64,000 nt of DNA from Clostridium_AM tanneri (GTDB lineage: Bacteria > Bacillota > Clostridia > Clostridiales > Clostridiaceae). The DNA lies in contig NZ_JARUJP010000003.1 in assembly GCF_033659955.1 (NCBI RefSeq), positions 62,001 through 126,000 on the forward strand, in the 5' to 3' direction. The notes under the pieces were generated by a model, which was given only the letters and a program-made list of their open reading frames with translations, was not told the origin of the DNA and made no database searches. The translations under genes and the position numbers were made by a program. This document shows, piece by piece, positions 17,758-26,821 of the stretch. The number at the start of each line of letters is the position of its first letter. Position 1 is the stretch's first letter.

Positions 17758-17889
17758 TTATACCAGAATACCACATTCCTCAAAAAATTTATTTCTACTG
17801 TCAATATTCTTGTTAACCAATTCTTTTGAGAAAAACATTAATACGACGCATATATAAATAGTTTCTAACATATTTTTAATTTTAACCAT
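17758..17889 (-). CDS. Short ORF (43 codons) before the response regulator
   Basis: An ATG at 17889 preceded by a strong AGGAGG (9 bases) opens a 43-residue frame beginning MVKIKNMLETIYICVVLMFF: a basic N-terminus, a short hydrophobic stretch and a charged tail ending in CGILV. It sits between the duplicated promoter and the response regulator gene and ends 20 bp before that gene's start, so it would be the first gene of the operon. It is not recognised. It could be a small membrane peptide that tunes the kinase, or a leader peptide. The ribosome binding site is the main evidence. Confidence 0.45.
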   Translation of the reverse strand: MVKIKNMLETIYICVVLMFFSKELVNKNIDSRNKFFEECGILV

Positions 17890-17931
17890 TTTTTGCTTTC
17901 CTCCTATAAATTTTTTATTTACTATGCCTTA

Positions 17932-18013
17932 ATTATATATAGTAGAGCTTTTTATATCTATATCTCTTCTCTTACAAAATAACAGGCTGTCTTACAGTTT
18001 AGTAAGACAGCCT
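17932..18013 (-). promoter_or_regulatory. Promoter/operator A (two-component operon), also exporter terminator
   Basis: On the minus strand: CTTAC-N6-GTAAG (17991-18006) inside a 12-bp hairpin (AGGCTGTCTTAC / GTAAGACAGCCT), a second GTAAG 20 bp on, and a -10 TATAAT (17932-17937). The whole arrangement recurs before the ABC ATPase gene. The hairpin lies 10 bp after the permease stop and is followed by TTATTTT, so it can also terminate the exporter transcript. Confidence 0.65.
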
Positions 18014-18022
18014 ATAATAATT

Positions 18023-20509
18023 TTACTCTTCTCTAATAGCTTCAATTAAATTTTCATTTTTTATTCTTCTAAGTGGTGCTAGCACTGAAATATATCCAAT
18101 AACTATTGCAGAAGCTGCCGCAATAGCTATGGCATCCCAAGGAATAGTCCATGGGAACTCTCTTACGCTGCCTAGGCCTATATACATTCCGTAGGAGGCT
18201 GCGCATCCTATAACAGAACCATATATAGAGCCTACAAGACCATATAGAAGCCCCTCCAGAGTAATCATTTTCTTAAGTCCTTTTTGAGTTAAGCCTATAG
18301 ATTTTAAAGCTGCAAACTCTCTTTTTCTTAATATAATGTTTGTAGTAAGTGTATTTATAATGTTAACGCTTCCAATTAAAGATACTACTACAACAAAACC
18401 ATATACTAGAATCTGCATCATAAGTATTGAGGTTTTACTTTTTCTATTATTGTCTATATTGTTTATTGTTTTTAAAGAAGGGTCTGATTTTATCACATTT
18501 TCAATGTCATTTAAGGCTTTCCCTTCACTTTGTATATCTTTAATTTTAATATTTAAATTTACCGGCTTAATATCCTTTTTGCCAGATAAAGCCTCTGCCA
18601 CCTGAGAAGTAGATATCATTTTAAGACCGGATTGATTTCCACGGTAGTTAAAAGGTTCAGTATCAAGTATAGCCATAACCTTCACCCTTTTAACTGCATC
18701 TTTTCCGAATTCTTTTCTTTCAGGCTGTTCTACCTTATCATCATAATATTGGAGTTCTATTTCATCTCCAACCTTTACATCCGCTATTGGACCCATATAG
18801 GATTTTTTTGTTGCACCATTAAATATTTTATTTTTGTTTATTAAGATTACTCCATTTTCTTTATTAATTTTCTCTATATCAATATTACCTGATGACAGGT
18901 ATTTTTTAGCTGCCTCTAAGGACTCACTGTCATATACTACTAAAGAACTAGATAAAATACTTTTTTCATTAACCTGAGTATATATACCACTAATTTCTTT
19001 AACTTCACTAATCTCTTTATCTTTGCTAATTGCAGCATCAAAGGAGAAGGAATCAAATACCCTATAAACCTTGTCAACAGTACTTAGATTATTTAAAGCT
19101 TTCACCATTTTTTCATCTATTACCTTATTTTCTTCTGTAGCTTGATAATCTCTTATTACAGAAAAGTGCATATCCTTTGATTCATTTGGTGTGCTTGTAA
19201 TATTCAGACTCATATCCATAAAAGATTTAAAGGTAATAAAGAGCACAACACTTATTACTACAGAAAAAACAGTAATTCTATACCTTTTTCTGTTTCTTCT
19301 TATATTTTTACTGGCAAGGGCTCCTTCAAAACCTAATATTCCTTGCATAAGCCTGTTTTTTCTTCTCTTTATTTTTTCCTTTGTTATAGAGTTTCTGCTG
19401 CTTATAGCAACTAAAGGGGATATCCTGCCTGCAAAATAAGCTGGTATCAATGCAGAAATGTATATGGATAGGAGACCAATTACTCCGCTTATAGCAAGTA
19501 CTTTAAATGAGATGTCAATACTCATTGGAAATACTGAATCTCCACCTATTATATTGAAAGAAATAATTATACAATTCACTGCTAGGATTCCAAATAATAA
19601 TCCTAAAGGAATGCTGATTAATACCAAGAGGGTAGCTTCCCTTAACACAAGCTTTCTGATTTGCTTTGGTGTTGCACCTATAGCTCTCAACAACCCAAAT
19701 TGCTTAATTCTTTCTACTACACTTATCTGGAAGGAGTTGTATATAACAGCAATGGTACATATAACCACTATTCCAATTATTATACCTAAGGTTAAATACA
19801 ATCCATTCATACTATTACCTTCACCTACGCCCAGCATCATAAGAAGTTCAGCGTTTTCAGCAACAGTGTCCTTTGGAGCCAAAGCCTTAAGTTCACGTAG
19901 AGCAGTATTTAAATTTGTTTTGCTGCTAATTTCTACAACTAGCATTGAGTTACTCTTATCAATGTTATTGCTTTTAGATAACAGTATTCCTTTATTATCT
20001 ACTTGATTGCTTATATTGTTTTCTAGAATACCTGTAAGTTTATATTCTTTGTTATTAAAGTTAATTATGCTTCCTACTTTGGCAGTTTTATCAATATAAC
20101 TAAGAACCCAGTTTTCAATTGCTACTTCCTTATTATTGTCAGGAAGCTTTCCCTCTTTGACTCTATAAGGAAGCAGTTCTAAAGCGCTATCTGTAGCAGC
20201 TGTTTCTGTAACCTTTAATTTATTTGTCACATCAACTGGCTCGTTAAAACTTAAAAAGCCATATCTTGAAACCTTAGGATTATTAGCAATTTTTGAAACC
20301 AAGCTTTCATCTGCCTTTTGAAATATTAAATGAAATGCCCCATAGTTGTTTTTGGCCTCTTGAACTTGCGATACCTGCATACTGTGAAAGAAAAGCCCTA
20401 TAGTTGATATTAGTGCAACAGATAAAACTATTCCTAAAATAGTAAGGGCAGTTCTCTTCTTAGTTGCTCTTAAATACTTTCCAGTAAGCTTTCTATATGA
20501 ATCTATCAT
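18023..20509 (-). CDS. ABC exporter permease with two FtsX domains
   Basis: An 828-residue membrane protein with an N-terminal TM helix (ALTILGIVLSVALISTIGLFF), a large extracytoplasmic region, a first FtsX core (LGIIIGIVVICTIAVIYNSF to about residue 370), a second half repeating TM, large domain and FtsX core (ILMMQILVYGFVVVVSLIGS onward), and the sequence LRRIKNENLIEAIR at the end. This duplicated layout is that of MacB/LolE-like permeases that export lipids, peptides or drugs or transmit force. It is longer than BceB-type permeases. It pairs with the ATPase 24 bp upstream; the neighbouring sensor system probably controls it. Confidence 0.92.
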   Translation of the reverse strand: MIDSYRKLTGKYLRATKKRTALTILGIVLSVALISTIGLFFHSMQVSQVQEAKNNYGAFHLIFQKADESLVSKIANNPKVSRYGFLSFNEPVDVTNKLKVTETAATDSALELLPYRVKEGKLPDNNKEVAIENWVLSYIDKTAKVGSIINFNNKEYKLTGILENNISNQVDNKGILLSKSNNIDKSNSMLVVEISSKTNLNTALRELKALAPKDTVAENAELLMMLGVGEGNSMNGLYLTLGIIIGIVVICTIAVIYNSFQISVVERIKQFGLLRAIGATPKQIRKLVLREATLLVLISIPLGLLFGILAVNCIIISFNIIGGDSVFPMSIDISFKVLAISGVIGLLSIYISALIPAYFAGRISPLVAISSRNSITKEKIKRRKNRLMQGILGFEGALASKNIRRNRKRYRITVFSVVISVVLFITFKSFMDMSLNITSTPNESKDMHFSVIRDYQATEENKVIDEKMVKALNNLSTVDKVYRVFDSFSFDAAISKDKEISEVKEISGIYTQVNEKSILSSSLVVYDSESLEAAKKYLSSGNIDIEKINKENGVILINKNKIFNGATKKSYMGPIADVKVGDEIELQYYDDKVEQPERKEFGKDAVKRVKVMAILDTEPFNYRGNQSGLKMISTSQVAEALSGKKDIKPVNLNIKIKDIQSEGKALNDIENVIKSDPSLKTINNIDNNRKSKTSILMMQILVYGFVVVVSLIGSVNIINTLTTNIILRKREFAALKSIGLTQKGLKKMITLEGLLYGLVGSIYGSVIGCAASYGMYIGLGSVREFPWTIPWDAIAIAAASAIVIGYISVLAPLRRIKNENLIEAIREE

Positions 20510-20533
20510 TATATTAACTCCTTTTATAAAATT

Positions 20534-21220
20534 TTAGTTGTTTTTCATATACTTATCAGAGACTATCTCGCCGTCCTGTATTGTGATTACTCTATCAGCC
20601 ATAGAAGCTATGTTTATGTCGTGAGTAATTAAGATAAGTGTTTGGTTATACTTTTTAGCAGTGAACTTTAACAATTCAATAACCTCCTTTGAATTTTTAC
20701 TGTCTAAGTTTCCAGTAGGCTCATCTGCAAGCACAATAGAGGGTCTGTTTAATAGCGCTCTGCCTATAGATACTCTCTGCTGCTGTCCTCCGGAAAGCTC
20801 TGAAGGAAGGTGATTTTTTCTATCTGTAAGTCCTAGCAACTCTATAATCTCATTGAGGTAAGTACTATCAACCTTCTCATTATCTAAAAGAGCTGGAAGT
20901 GATATGTTTTCCTCTACATCTAAAACAGGAATGAGGTTAAAAAATTGAAAGATAAATCCTATCTTACGTCTTCTGAATATGGCAAGCTTTTCTTCTTTAT
21001 AATCATAAATATTTTCACCATCAATAATAATGCTGCCTGTTGTAGGTTTATCCAGCCCTCCTAATAAATGAAGTAATGTACTTTTACCGGAACCTGATGC
21101 ACCTACAATGGCAACAAATTCTCCTTTGTTAACGGATAAATTCACGTTTTTAAGTGCTTCTACCTTGTTTTCTCCACTACCATAGGTCTTATTTAAATTT
21201 TTAACTTCTAATATCTTCAT
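20534..21220 (-). CDS. ABC exporter ATPase (LolD/MacB type)
   Basis: A 228-residue ATP-binding subunit with Walker A GASGSGKST, Q-loop FQFFNLIPVLDVEENI, signature LSGGQQQR, Walker B IVLADEPTGNLD and H-loop ITHD. It belongs to the LolD/MacB/FtsE-like class and powers the permease encoded immediately downstream. The start follows AGGAGCG. Its promoter region (21252-21337) is a near copy of the one upstream of the two-component operon, so both should respond to the same regulator. Confidence 0.95.
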   Translation of the reverse strand: MKILEVKNLNKTYGSGENKVEALKNVNLSVNKGEFVAIVGASGSGKSTLLHLLGGLDKPTTGSIIIDGENIYDYKEEKLAIFRRRKIGFIFQFFNLIPVLDVEENISLPALLDNEKVDSTYLNEIIELLGLTDRKNHLPSELSGGQQQRVSIGRALLNRPSIVLADEPTGNLDSKNSKEVIELLKFTAKKYNQTLILITHDINIASMADRVITIQDGEIVSDKYMKNN

Positions 21221-21251
21221 AAATATCGCTCCTTTTTTATACTATGGATTA

Positions 21252-21337
21252 ATTATATCCAATTACTGTTTTTAGCTCTATGTCTATAGACTTACAAAAG
21301 TCTCAAACTATCTTACAATTTAGTAAGAGAGTTTGAG
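21252..21337 (-). promoter_or_regulatory. Promoter/operator B (ABC exporter operon)
   Basis: CTTAC-N6-GTAAG at 21312-21327 inside a 15-bp-arm hairpin (21302-21316 / 21323-21337, one G/A mismatch), a second GTAAG 21 bp on, and a -10 TATAAT at 21252-21257. Spacing and several flanking blocks match promoter A at 17932-18013. The -35 regions are poor, as expected of activator-dependent promoters. Confidence 0.65.
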
Positions 21338-21446
21338 GCTAAGTTTTTCCTTATTTCATTTAATAGAGCATATGTTAAACCGTATTAAAATTTCATAATG
21401 ATAAATAATATGAAATATCTATGAATTTGCTTAAGGAGGAAAAAAT

Positions 21447-22049
21447 ATGGACTTAAGTTGGGTTTGGCAAGCAGCTCTAATATTTATCATAGGAACATTT
21501 GTTTTAAGAATAGGTGGAAGAAAATCAATTTCTCAAATGACAATATCACAAACTATTGTGATGATAGGATTAGGTTCATTGCTTATTGAGCCTGTAGCTG
21601 GAAGAGGTCTACTTATTACATTTTTGGCAGCACTAGTTCTAACTGTACTTATGATGATTACTGAATATTTACAAGTGAAGGTAGATTTTTTAGAAACCAT
21701 ATTTTCAGGCAAAGCAGTAATTGTTATAGAAGATGGTAAACCAAATATTGAAAATCTAAAAAGGCTTAGGATGACAATTGATAAACTTGAAACTCGATTA
21801 AGACAGGCAGGTATATCGTCTATAGAAGATGTTCAATATGCAACAATTGAAGTCAGTGGTCAGCTTGGATATGAGTTGAAAAGCAATAAAAAACCCTTAA
21901 CACAGGAAGACTTTGTCAAGTTAATGGGTGAAATATCTGAATTGAAAACAATGATTAATAGCAAAACAAAATCAACTAATGAAAGAAATGATATTTTTAA
22001 AGAGATAAAGAATGAAAGCTTTGAAGGAAACAAAAATGAGCCCCAATAA
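21447..22049 (+). CDS. DUF421 (YetF/YcaP-like) membrane protein
   Basis: A 200-residue protein with three transmembrane segments in the first 75 residues, the family core LRIGGRKSISQMTISQTIVM, and a soluble DUF421 domain (IEDGKPNIENLKRLRMTIDK, then a helix LRQAGISSIEDVQYATIE). The C-terminal 45 residues are polar and charged. Bacillus YetF-type proteins have this layout; their exact role is unsettled, though spore-envelope and membrane-stress roles have been proposed. GGAGG precedes the ATG. It stands alone, divergent from the ABC exporter. Confidence 0.85.
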   Translation: MDLSWVWQAALIFIIGTFVLRIGGRKSISQMTISQTIVMIGLGSLLIEPVAGRGLLITFLAALVLTVLMMITEYLQVKVDFLETIFSGKAVIVIEDGKPNIENLKRLRMTIDKLETRLRQAGISSIEDVQYATIEVSGQLGYELKSNKKPLTQEDFVKLMGEISELKTMINSKTKSTNERNDIFKEIKNESFEGNKNEPQ

Positions 22050-22350
22050 GTATTTTGTGTAACAACTATCTTTATCTGAGGAAAATAACATGATGAATAG
22101 AGAAACTCCCTATAGGTATTGCCTTTGCAGTAACGGAAAATACAAAAATCAATATTAGGCGATGTAAATTTGATGAAGAACTTAAAACCCGTTGTGTTAA
22201 TATTTACCGTATTGGTAGGAATTAAAAAGTTTTTACTGAATATCTTTATAGTAAAGGTGGAACTGAGTTCTACTGTATAGAATAAAAGCAATGTATGATA
22301 CATGAAAGTTTTTCATCAAATAAAACAATATATATGAGGGGGTATTTATT
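22050..22350. other. Intergenic region before panE, with degraded coding remnants
   Basis: A 22-codon frame from an ATG at 22093 (RETPYRYCLCSNGKYKN) and, in the next frame, CKFDEELKTRCVNIYRIG look like pieces of one or two decayed genes; I cannot name them. An imperfect copy of the panB-upstream palindrome lies at 22265-22284. Confidence 0.45.
22265..22284. promoter_or_regulatory. Imperfect candidate IclR site before panE
   Basis: AGTTCTAC then, in phase, TAGAA. It matches the perfect palindrome before panB (24362-24382) at 14 of 18 positions, with the differences mostly at the centre. Confidence 0.4.
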
Positions 22351-23265
22351 GTGAAAATTGCTATAATAGGTGCAGGGGCAATGGGTAGCTTGTATGGCGG
22401 CTATCTTTCAAAGGTTGCCAAGGAGGTATATTTAGTTGATATATGGCAGGAACATATAGAGGCCATAAATAAAAGTGGTCTTAAGATAGAAGAGGCAGAT
22501 AAAGATATAGTGGTTCATCCAAAGGCTGTAACCACTGCTGAGACTGTTGGACATGTTGATTTAGCTATAATCTTTGTTAAGTCTATTATGACAGGTATGG
22601 CACTAGAGAAAAACTCAGCTCTTTTGGGCCCAGACACTATGGTACTTAGCCTGCAGAATGGTTACGGAAATATAGATCAGATATGCAAATATGTAAAAAT
22701 TGATAATGTTATAGCAGGAACTACTGCCCATGGAGCAACAATGTTGGCACCGGCTCATATTAAACATGGAGGCACAGGAGAAACTCATATTGGCTTAGTT
22801 GTGAAGAAGGAAGATAAAAGAATTCATAATATAGCTAAGCTTTTGAGAGAGGCAGGCTTTAGTACTATTATTTCAGATAATGTTATGGAACTTATATGGT
22901 CCAAGCTAATAATCAATGTAGGAATCAATGCTCTTACCGCTATATTTAAAGTGGAGAATGGAAAACTTCTAAAATTTGAGGAAACAAAAGATCTTATGAC
23001 AATGGCAGTTAAGGAAGCTGTTAAAGTAGCAAAGGCATCAGGGATTATTTTTGATGAAGAAGCTATGATAAAAAAAGTTATGGAGGTTACCTATAATACT
23101 TCTGAAAATAAATCCTCTATGCTTCAGGATATTTTAAATAAAAGAAAAACAGAAATAGATACAATTAATGGAGCTATTGTAAAAGAAGGTGAAAAGTATT
23201 TAATTAGTACCCCTGTAAATCTTGTACTTACTAATATGATTAAATCATTAGAAAAAGGTATTTAA
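22351..23265 (+). CDS. panE: 2-dehydropantoate 2-reductase (ketopantoate reductase) family
   Basis: A 304-residue NADPH-dependent enzyme. The N-terminal Rossmann motif IGAGAMGSLYGGYL (6-19) and the C-terminal helical domain with K-x3-N-x3-N (SKLIINVGINALT) are those of PanE/ApbA, which interconverts ketopantoate and pantoate. The GTG at 22351 follows a G-rich site (GAGGGGG). It is followed by an IclR regulator gene, and a PanB gene lies beyond a terminator. No panC or panD is present, so the enzyme may serve catabolism or another 2-oxo acid rather than vitamin synthesis. Confidence 0.88.
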   Translation: MKIAIIGAGAMGSLYGGYLSKVAKEVYLVDIWQEHIEAINKSGLKIEEADKDIVVHPKAVTTAETVGHVDLAIIFVKSIMTGMALEKNSALLGPDTMVLSLQNGYGNIDQICKYVKIDNVIAGTTAHGATMLAPAHIKHGGTGETHIGLVVKKEDKRIHNIAKLLREAGFSTIISDNVMELIWSKLIINVGINALTAIFKVENGKLLKFEETKDLMTMAVKEAVKVAKASGIIFDEEAMIKKVMEVTYNTSENKSSMLQDILNKRKTEIDTINGAIVKEGEKYLISTPVNLVLTNMIKSLEKGI

Positions 23266-23323
23266 GCAATAGATAAAATAGATTACCGTAGAGCTTCACT
23301 ATATATTGAAAGGGAGATAAGCA

Positions 23324-24085
23324 ATGGAGCAAAAAAATGATTATAATATAAATTCACTTATTAGGTCTTTAAATATACTAGAATATTTAGTAGACAACGG
23401 TGAGGTAAGTATATTAGAGATGTCAAACTCCTTTGGCATGGGAAAAAGTACAGTACACAGAATACTTGGAACCTTTAAGACAATGGGATATGTTGATCAA
23501 AACAAAGAAAACAACAAATATTATGCAACACTAAAAATATTTGAACTAGGTAATAAAGTTGCAAATAGAATTCCATTAAAGAAAATCGTAAGACCATACT
23601 TAGAGGAATTATTTGAAAAGTGTCATGAGACTGTTAACTTTGCCATTGTAGATAAAAATGAAGTTGTATTTCTAGATAAAATTATTACTGCAGAGCCTTT
23701 AAGAATAGAGCTTGAGGTAGGGAAAAGGGTACCTGTTCACTGCAGCGCCCTTGGAAAGGCATTTATAGCTTTTAAAAGAGATTTAGATATTTCTCAATTG
23801 AAGTTAACTAAAATAAACAATAATACTATAGATTCTGCAGAAAAACTTATGAGTAATCTGGAAGAGATAAGAAGAAATGGATACGCCTTAGATGATGGAG
23901 AGTATATAGAGGGGCTTATATGCATTGCAGTACCAATAAAGGATCAATTAAACAATGCTATTGCTGTAATAAGTATTGCTACCCCTGCAGTTAGGATGGA
24001 AGAAGAAAAAAAACAGATATATGTTAGATTATTACAGGAGACTGCCTTAAGGATATCAATGCATAGTGGATTTGTATCCAACTGA
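23324..24085 (+). CDS. IclR-family transcriptional regulator
   Basis: A 253-residue regulator with an N-terminal winged helix-turn-helix (SILEMSNSFGMGKSTVHRILGT) and a C-terminal IclR effector domain (VHCSALGKAFIAF, GYALDDGEYIEGLICIAVPI). IclR proteins usually repress or activate nearby catabolic genes in response to a small organic acid. It is co-directional with panE, 58 bp downstream of it. A 21-bp perfect palindrome before panB and a degenerate copy before panE are good candidates for its binding sites. Confidence 0.93.
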   Translation: MEQKNDYNINSLIRSLNILEYLVDNGEVSILEMSNSFGMGKSTVHRILGTFKTMGYVDQNKENNKYYATLKIFELGNKVANRIPLKKIVRPYLEELFEKCHETVNFAIVDKNEVVFLDKIITAEPLRIELEVGKRVPVHCSALGKAFIAFKRDLDISQLKLTKINNNTIDSAEKLMSNLEEIRRNGYALDDGEYIEGLICIAVPIKDQLNNAIAVISIATPAVRMEEEKKQIYVRLLQETALRISMHSGFVSN

Positions 24086-24168
24086 TAGTAGGAGAGAATC
24101 CTGCCAAATTAGATTAAGTTTTATTAAGAAGTTTATAGTAAGGCCTGCAGTAATTCATATAAACAGAG

Positions 24169-24210
24169 TTTAGCACTGAAGATAATCTTATTTTCAGTGC
24201 TAAAGCTTTT
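24169..24210 (+). terminator. Terminator after the IclR gene
   Basis: TTTAGCACTGAA (24169-24180) pairs with TTCAGTGCTAAA (24193-24204), followed by GCTTTTAT. Confidence 0.8.
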
Positions 24211-24361
24211 ATATTAAAAGTAGCTAAAAATATCTTATAAAATTGTTTAAATTCATAAGTGAATTCCTATTAATTTTTAATTTAATAATAAAATGTGAAA
24301 AATAATGGTAATTTTTCAATTTATAAAGAATATATATTAAATATAAAACAATAATGGAATT

Positions 24362-24382
24362 CAGTTCTACAATGTAGAACTG
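24362..24382. promoter_or_regulatory. 21-bp perfect palindrome, candidate IclR operator
   Basis: CAGTTCTACA-A-TGTAGAACTG, placed just before the ribosome binding site of panB. This symmetric 10+1+10 site is typical of IclR-family operators, and an IclR gene is adjacent. Binding here would block the panB-symporter-amidohydrolase transcript. Confidence 0.7.
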
Positions 24383-24400
24383 TTAAAGGGAGGAATAAAA

Positions 24401-25276
24401 GTGAAAAAGAAAATGACTGTTTTAGATTTCCAAAAGTATAAGGATGAAGGTAAAAAGTTTACCTATGTAACAGCTTATGATTATACAACAGCTTCTATTG
24501 TAAATGACAGTGAGTGTGAGGTTATTCTAGTAGGTGATTCACTTGCTATGGTTATGTTAGGCTACACAAGTACAACTGCTGTTACTATGGAAGACATGAT
24601 TCACCACATTCGTCCAGTAGTTAAAGGTGCTCCTAATACATTTATTGTTGGAGATATGCCTTTTGGATCTTATAATGTTAGCTGTGAGCAGGCTATTGCC
24701 AATGCAAATCGACTTATTAAAGAAACTGGCTGTGACTGTATAAAGTTAGAAGGCGGCATTGAAATGGCAGATAAAATTGAAGCCATTGTTAAAGCAGGAA
24801 TACCGGTAATGGGCCATTTAGGACTTACACCACAAACTACCAGCCAGCTTGGAGGTTTCAGAGTACAGGGCTCTACTCCTGAAAGTGCTGCAAAGCTCAT
24901 TGAAGATGCTAAGACAATTGAAAAAGCAGGTGTATTTTCTATTGTTCTTGAATGTGTTCCTAGTTGTGTGGCTAGAGCAATGGCGAAGGCTGTTAAAGTC
25001 CCTGTATTAGGTATTGGAGCGGGACCTGATGTGGATTGTCAAGTATTGGTTACACAGGACTTATTAGGAATGTATGGAGATTTTAAACCAAAGTTTGTTA
25101 AACAATTTGCACAAATTAGAACTGCCATGGTAGAAGGCCTTAATCAATTCCACAAAGAAACTCTTGAGGGAACTTTCCCTTCACCTGAATTCAGTTTTAA
25201 TGCAAAGGTGCCAGGATATGAAGAAGGTGCTTGTGCAGGAGAACTGAAGGAAGAAGTACTAAAAAAACTATATTAA
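24401..25276 (+). CDS. panB: 3-methyl-2-oxobutanoate hydroxymethyltransferase (ketopantoate hydroxymethyltransferase)
   Basis: A 291-residue TIM-barrel enzyme. Signatures are TAYDYTTASI, LVGDSLAMVMLGY with the metal-binding Asp, TVTMEDMIHH-like (VTMEDMIHHIRPV), KLEGG and the catalytic Glu in VLECVPS. PanB uses 5,10-methylene-tetrahydrofolate to make ketopantoate from 3-methyl-2-oxobutanoate, and the reaction is reversible. The GTG start follows GGGAGG. It begins a run with a Na+/solute symporter (24 bp on) and an amidohydrolase, a context unlike the usual panBCD operon. A reversed role in pantoate breakdown is possible. Confidence 0.93.
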   Translation: MKKKMTVLDFQKYKDEGKKFTYVTAYDYTTASIVNDSECEVILVGDSLAMVMLGYTSTTAVTMEDMIHHIRPVVKGAPNTFIVGDMPFGSYNVSCEQAIANANRLIKETGCDCIKLEGGIEMADKIEAIVKAGIPVMGHLGLTPQTTSQLGGFRVQGSTPESAAKLIEDAKTIEKAGVFSIVLECVPSCVARAMAKAVKVPVLGIGAGPDVDCQVLVTQDLLGMYGDFKPKFVKQFAQIRTAMVEGLNQFHKETLEGTFPSPEFSFNAKVPGYEEGACAGELKEEVLKKLY

Positions 25277-25300
25277 AATATTATTAGGGGGCATAAAAAT

Positions 25301-26758
25301 ATGAATATTTATATATTGGGAATTGCCTTATATTGTATAGCTCTAATAATTATAAGCGTAGTGGTATCTAAATTTGTAAAGAGTGGAAGTGACTTTATAG
25401 TTGCAGGAAGAAGATTTAATTCTGGACTACTCTTTGCTACATTAATAGGAGGAAATATAGGGGCTGGCTCTACTGTTGGTATTACAGGGCTTGCATATAC
25501 CTCTGGTATATCAGCAGTTTGGTGGATGATCATGTCAGGTATTGGAAGTTTAGTTCTTGCATTTTTCGTAGGACCAAAGGTTTGGGAATTATCTGTTAAA
25601 TATAACTTACTTACAGCCGGTGACTTTTTAGATAAGAGATATTCCAAAAAGTTTAAAGGTGTTTTTTCTACAATGATGGCAATTGGAACCTTAGCACTAT
25701 TTGCAGGACAGCTTATGGGTGTTGCTTGGATATTAAATGTTATTGCAGATGTGCCTAAAACTACAGGAGTAATTATTGGTGCATTAGTTGTTACAATATA
25801 CTTTGCTTTTGGAGGAATAGTATCTGCTGCATATGTAGGAATATTAAAATTAGTAGTAGTCTTAGCAGGATTTATAATAGCGGTGCCTTTTGCACTAGGA
25901 CACGTTGGAGGTTTTAGCGGACTACACACAATGGTATCAGCAAATTTGGCAGATGTAGCTAAAACAAATAGTTATTTTAGTTTCTTTGGTTTAGGGGCTA
26001 CCGTAATAATAGGATACTTCTTTATGCTTACTCCTTCCTTCTTTGTATCTCCTGGTCTAGTTGGAATAGTATTTGGTTCTAAGGACAAATCTACCATAAG
26101 AAAAGGCACTACCTATAATGCAATTGTGCAGTTTGTCTTTGCATTTATTCCAGCAATACTTGGAATGTGTACCTTCGCAATGTTTCCACATTTAACACAA
26201 CAGGATTTAGCATTGCCTACAGCAATGAAAGAGTTACTACCTACCTGGGTGTCAGCAATAGCTTTAGCAGCAGTTTTTGCAGCAGAAATAAGTACCGCAG
26301 ATACTGTTCTATATATGTTAACCACATCCTTCACCAATGATATATATAAAACCTTCTTTAAGCCTAAAACTACAGATATTGAACTGCTTAAACTAAGTAG
26401 ATATGTTACTTTTATTTGCGGAGTTCTTGGTGTTGGAATGTCCCTATTACTTCCTAATATAATAACTGCTCTTTCAATTTTCTATACGCTAATGTCTGTA
26501 TCCTTAACAGCACCATTACTTTTTGGTATATTTTCAAATCGTCCTACTGCAGCAGCAGCTTCAGTTTCAGCAATTTTAGGTGTTGCAGTTACAATTATTC
26601 TAACCTTTGGTATCAAAGTGAAACTATTTGGAATTCTAAATGCTCAAACTACCGGAATGATTGTATCACTTATTATAATGGCTATAATGATGTATGCATT
26701 CCCAGCTAAAGCCTTTAAAGAAGGAAAGAAAGAAATAGAGATGGAGTCGATGCAATAA
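25301..26758 (+). CDS. Sodium:solute symporter (SSS family)
   Basis: A 485-residue protein with about 13 transmembrane segments. The stretch SDFIVAGRRFNSGLLFATLI, followed by GGNIGAGSTVGITGLAY, is typical of SSS transporters such as PanF (pantothenate), PutP and proline/urea symporters. The neighbourhood with panB and panE suggests pantothenate, pantoate or a related hydroxy acid as substrate, but the sequence does not prove it. The ATG follows AGGGGGC. It is followed at 63 bp by the amidohydrolase. Confidence 0.9.
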   Translation: MNIYILGIALYCIALIIISVVVSKFVKSGSDFIVAGRRFNSGLLFATLIGGNIGAGSTVGITGLAYTSGISAVWWMIMSGIGSLVLAFFVGPKVWELSVKYNLLTAGDFLDKRYSKKFKGVFSTMMAIGTLALFAGQLMGVAWILNVIADVPKTTGVIIGALVVTIYFAFGGIVSAAYVGILKLVVVLAGFIIAVPFALGHVGGFSGLHTMVSANLADVAKTNSYFSFFGLGATVIIGYFFMLTPSFFVSPGLVGIVFGSKDKSTIRKGTTYNAIVQFVFAFIPAILGMCTFAMFPHLTQQDLALPTAMKELLPTWVSAIALAAVFAAEISTADTVLYMLTTSFTNDIYKTFFKPKTTDIELLKLSRYVTFICGVLGVGMSLLLPNIITALSIFYTLMSVSLTAPLLFGIFSNRPTAAAASVSAILGVAVTIILTFGIKVKLFGILNAQTTGMIVSLIIMAIMMYAFPAKAFKEGKKEIEMESMQ

Positions 26759-26821
26759 ATAAATATAAGTAGTATTTATTTGTTTTGATTAAAATAGTTC
26801 TTAGAATTGGGAGGAAATAAA

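Larger units (their letters stand above)
24086..24400. other. Intergenic region between IclR gene and panB
   Basis: It contains the terminator at 24169-24210, an A/T-rich promoter stretch, and the 21-bp palindrome at 24362-24382. No gene is seen. Confidence 0.7.
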
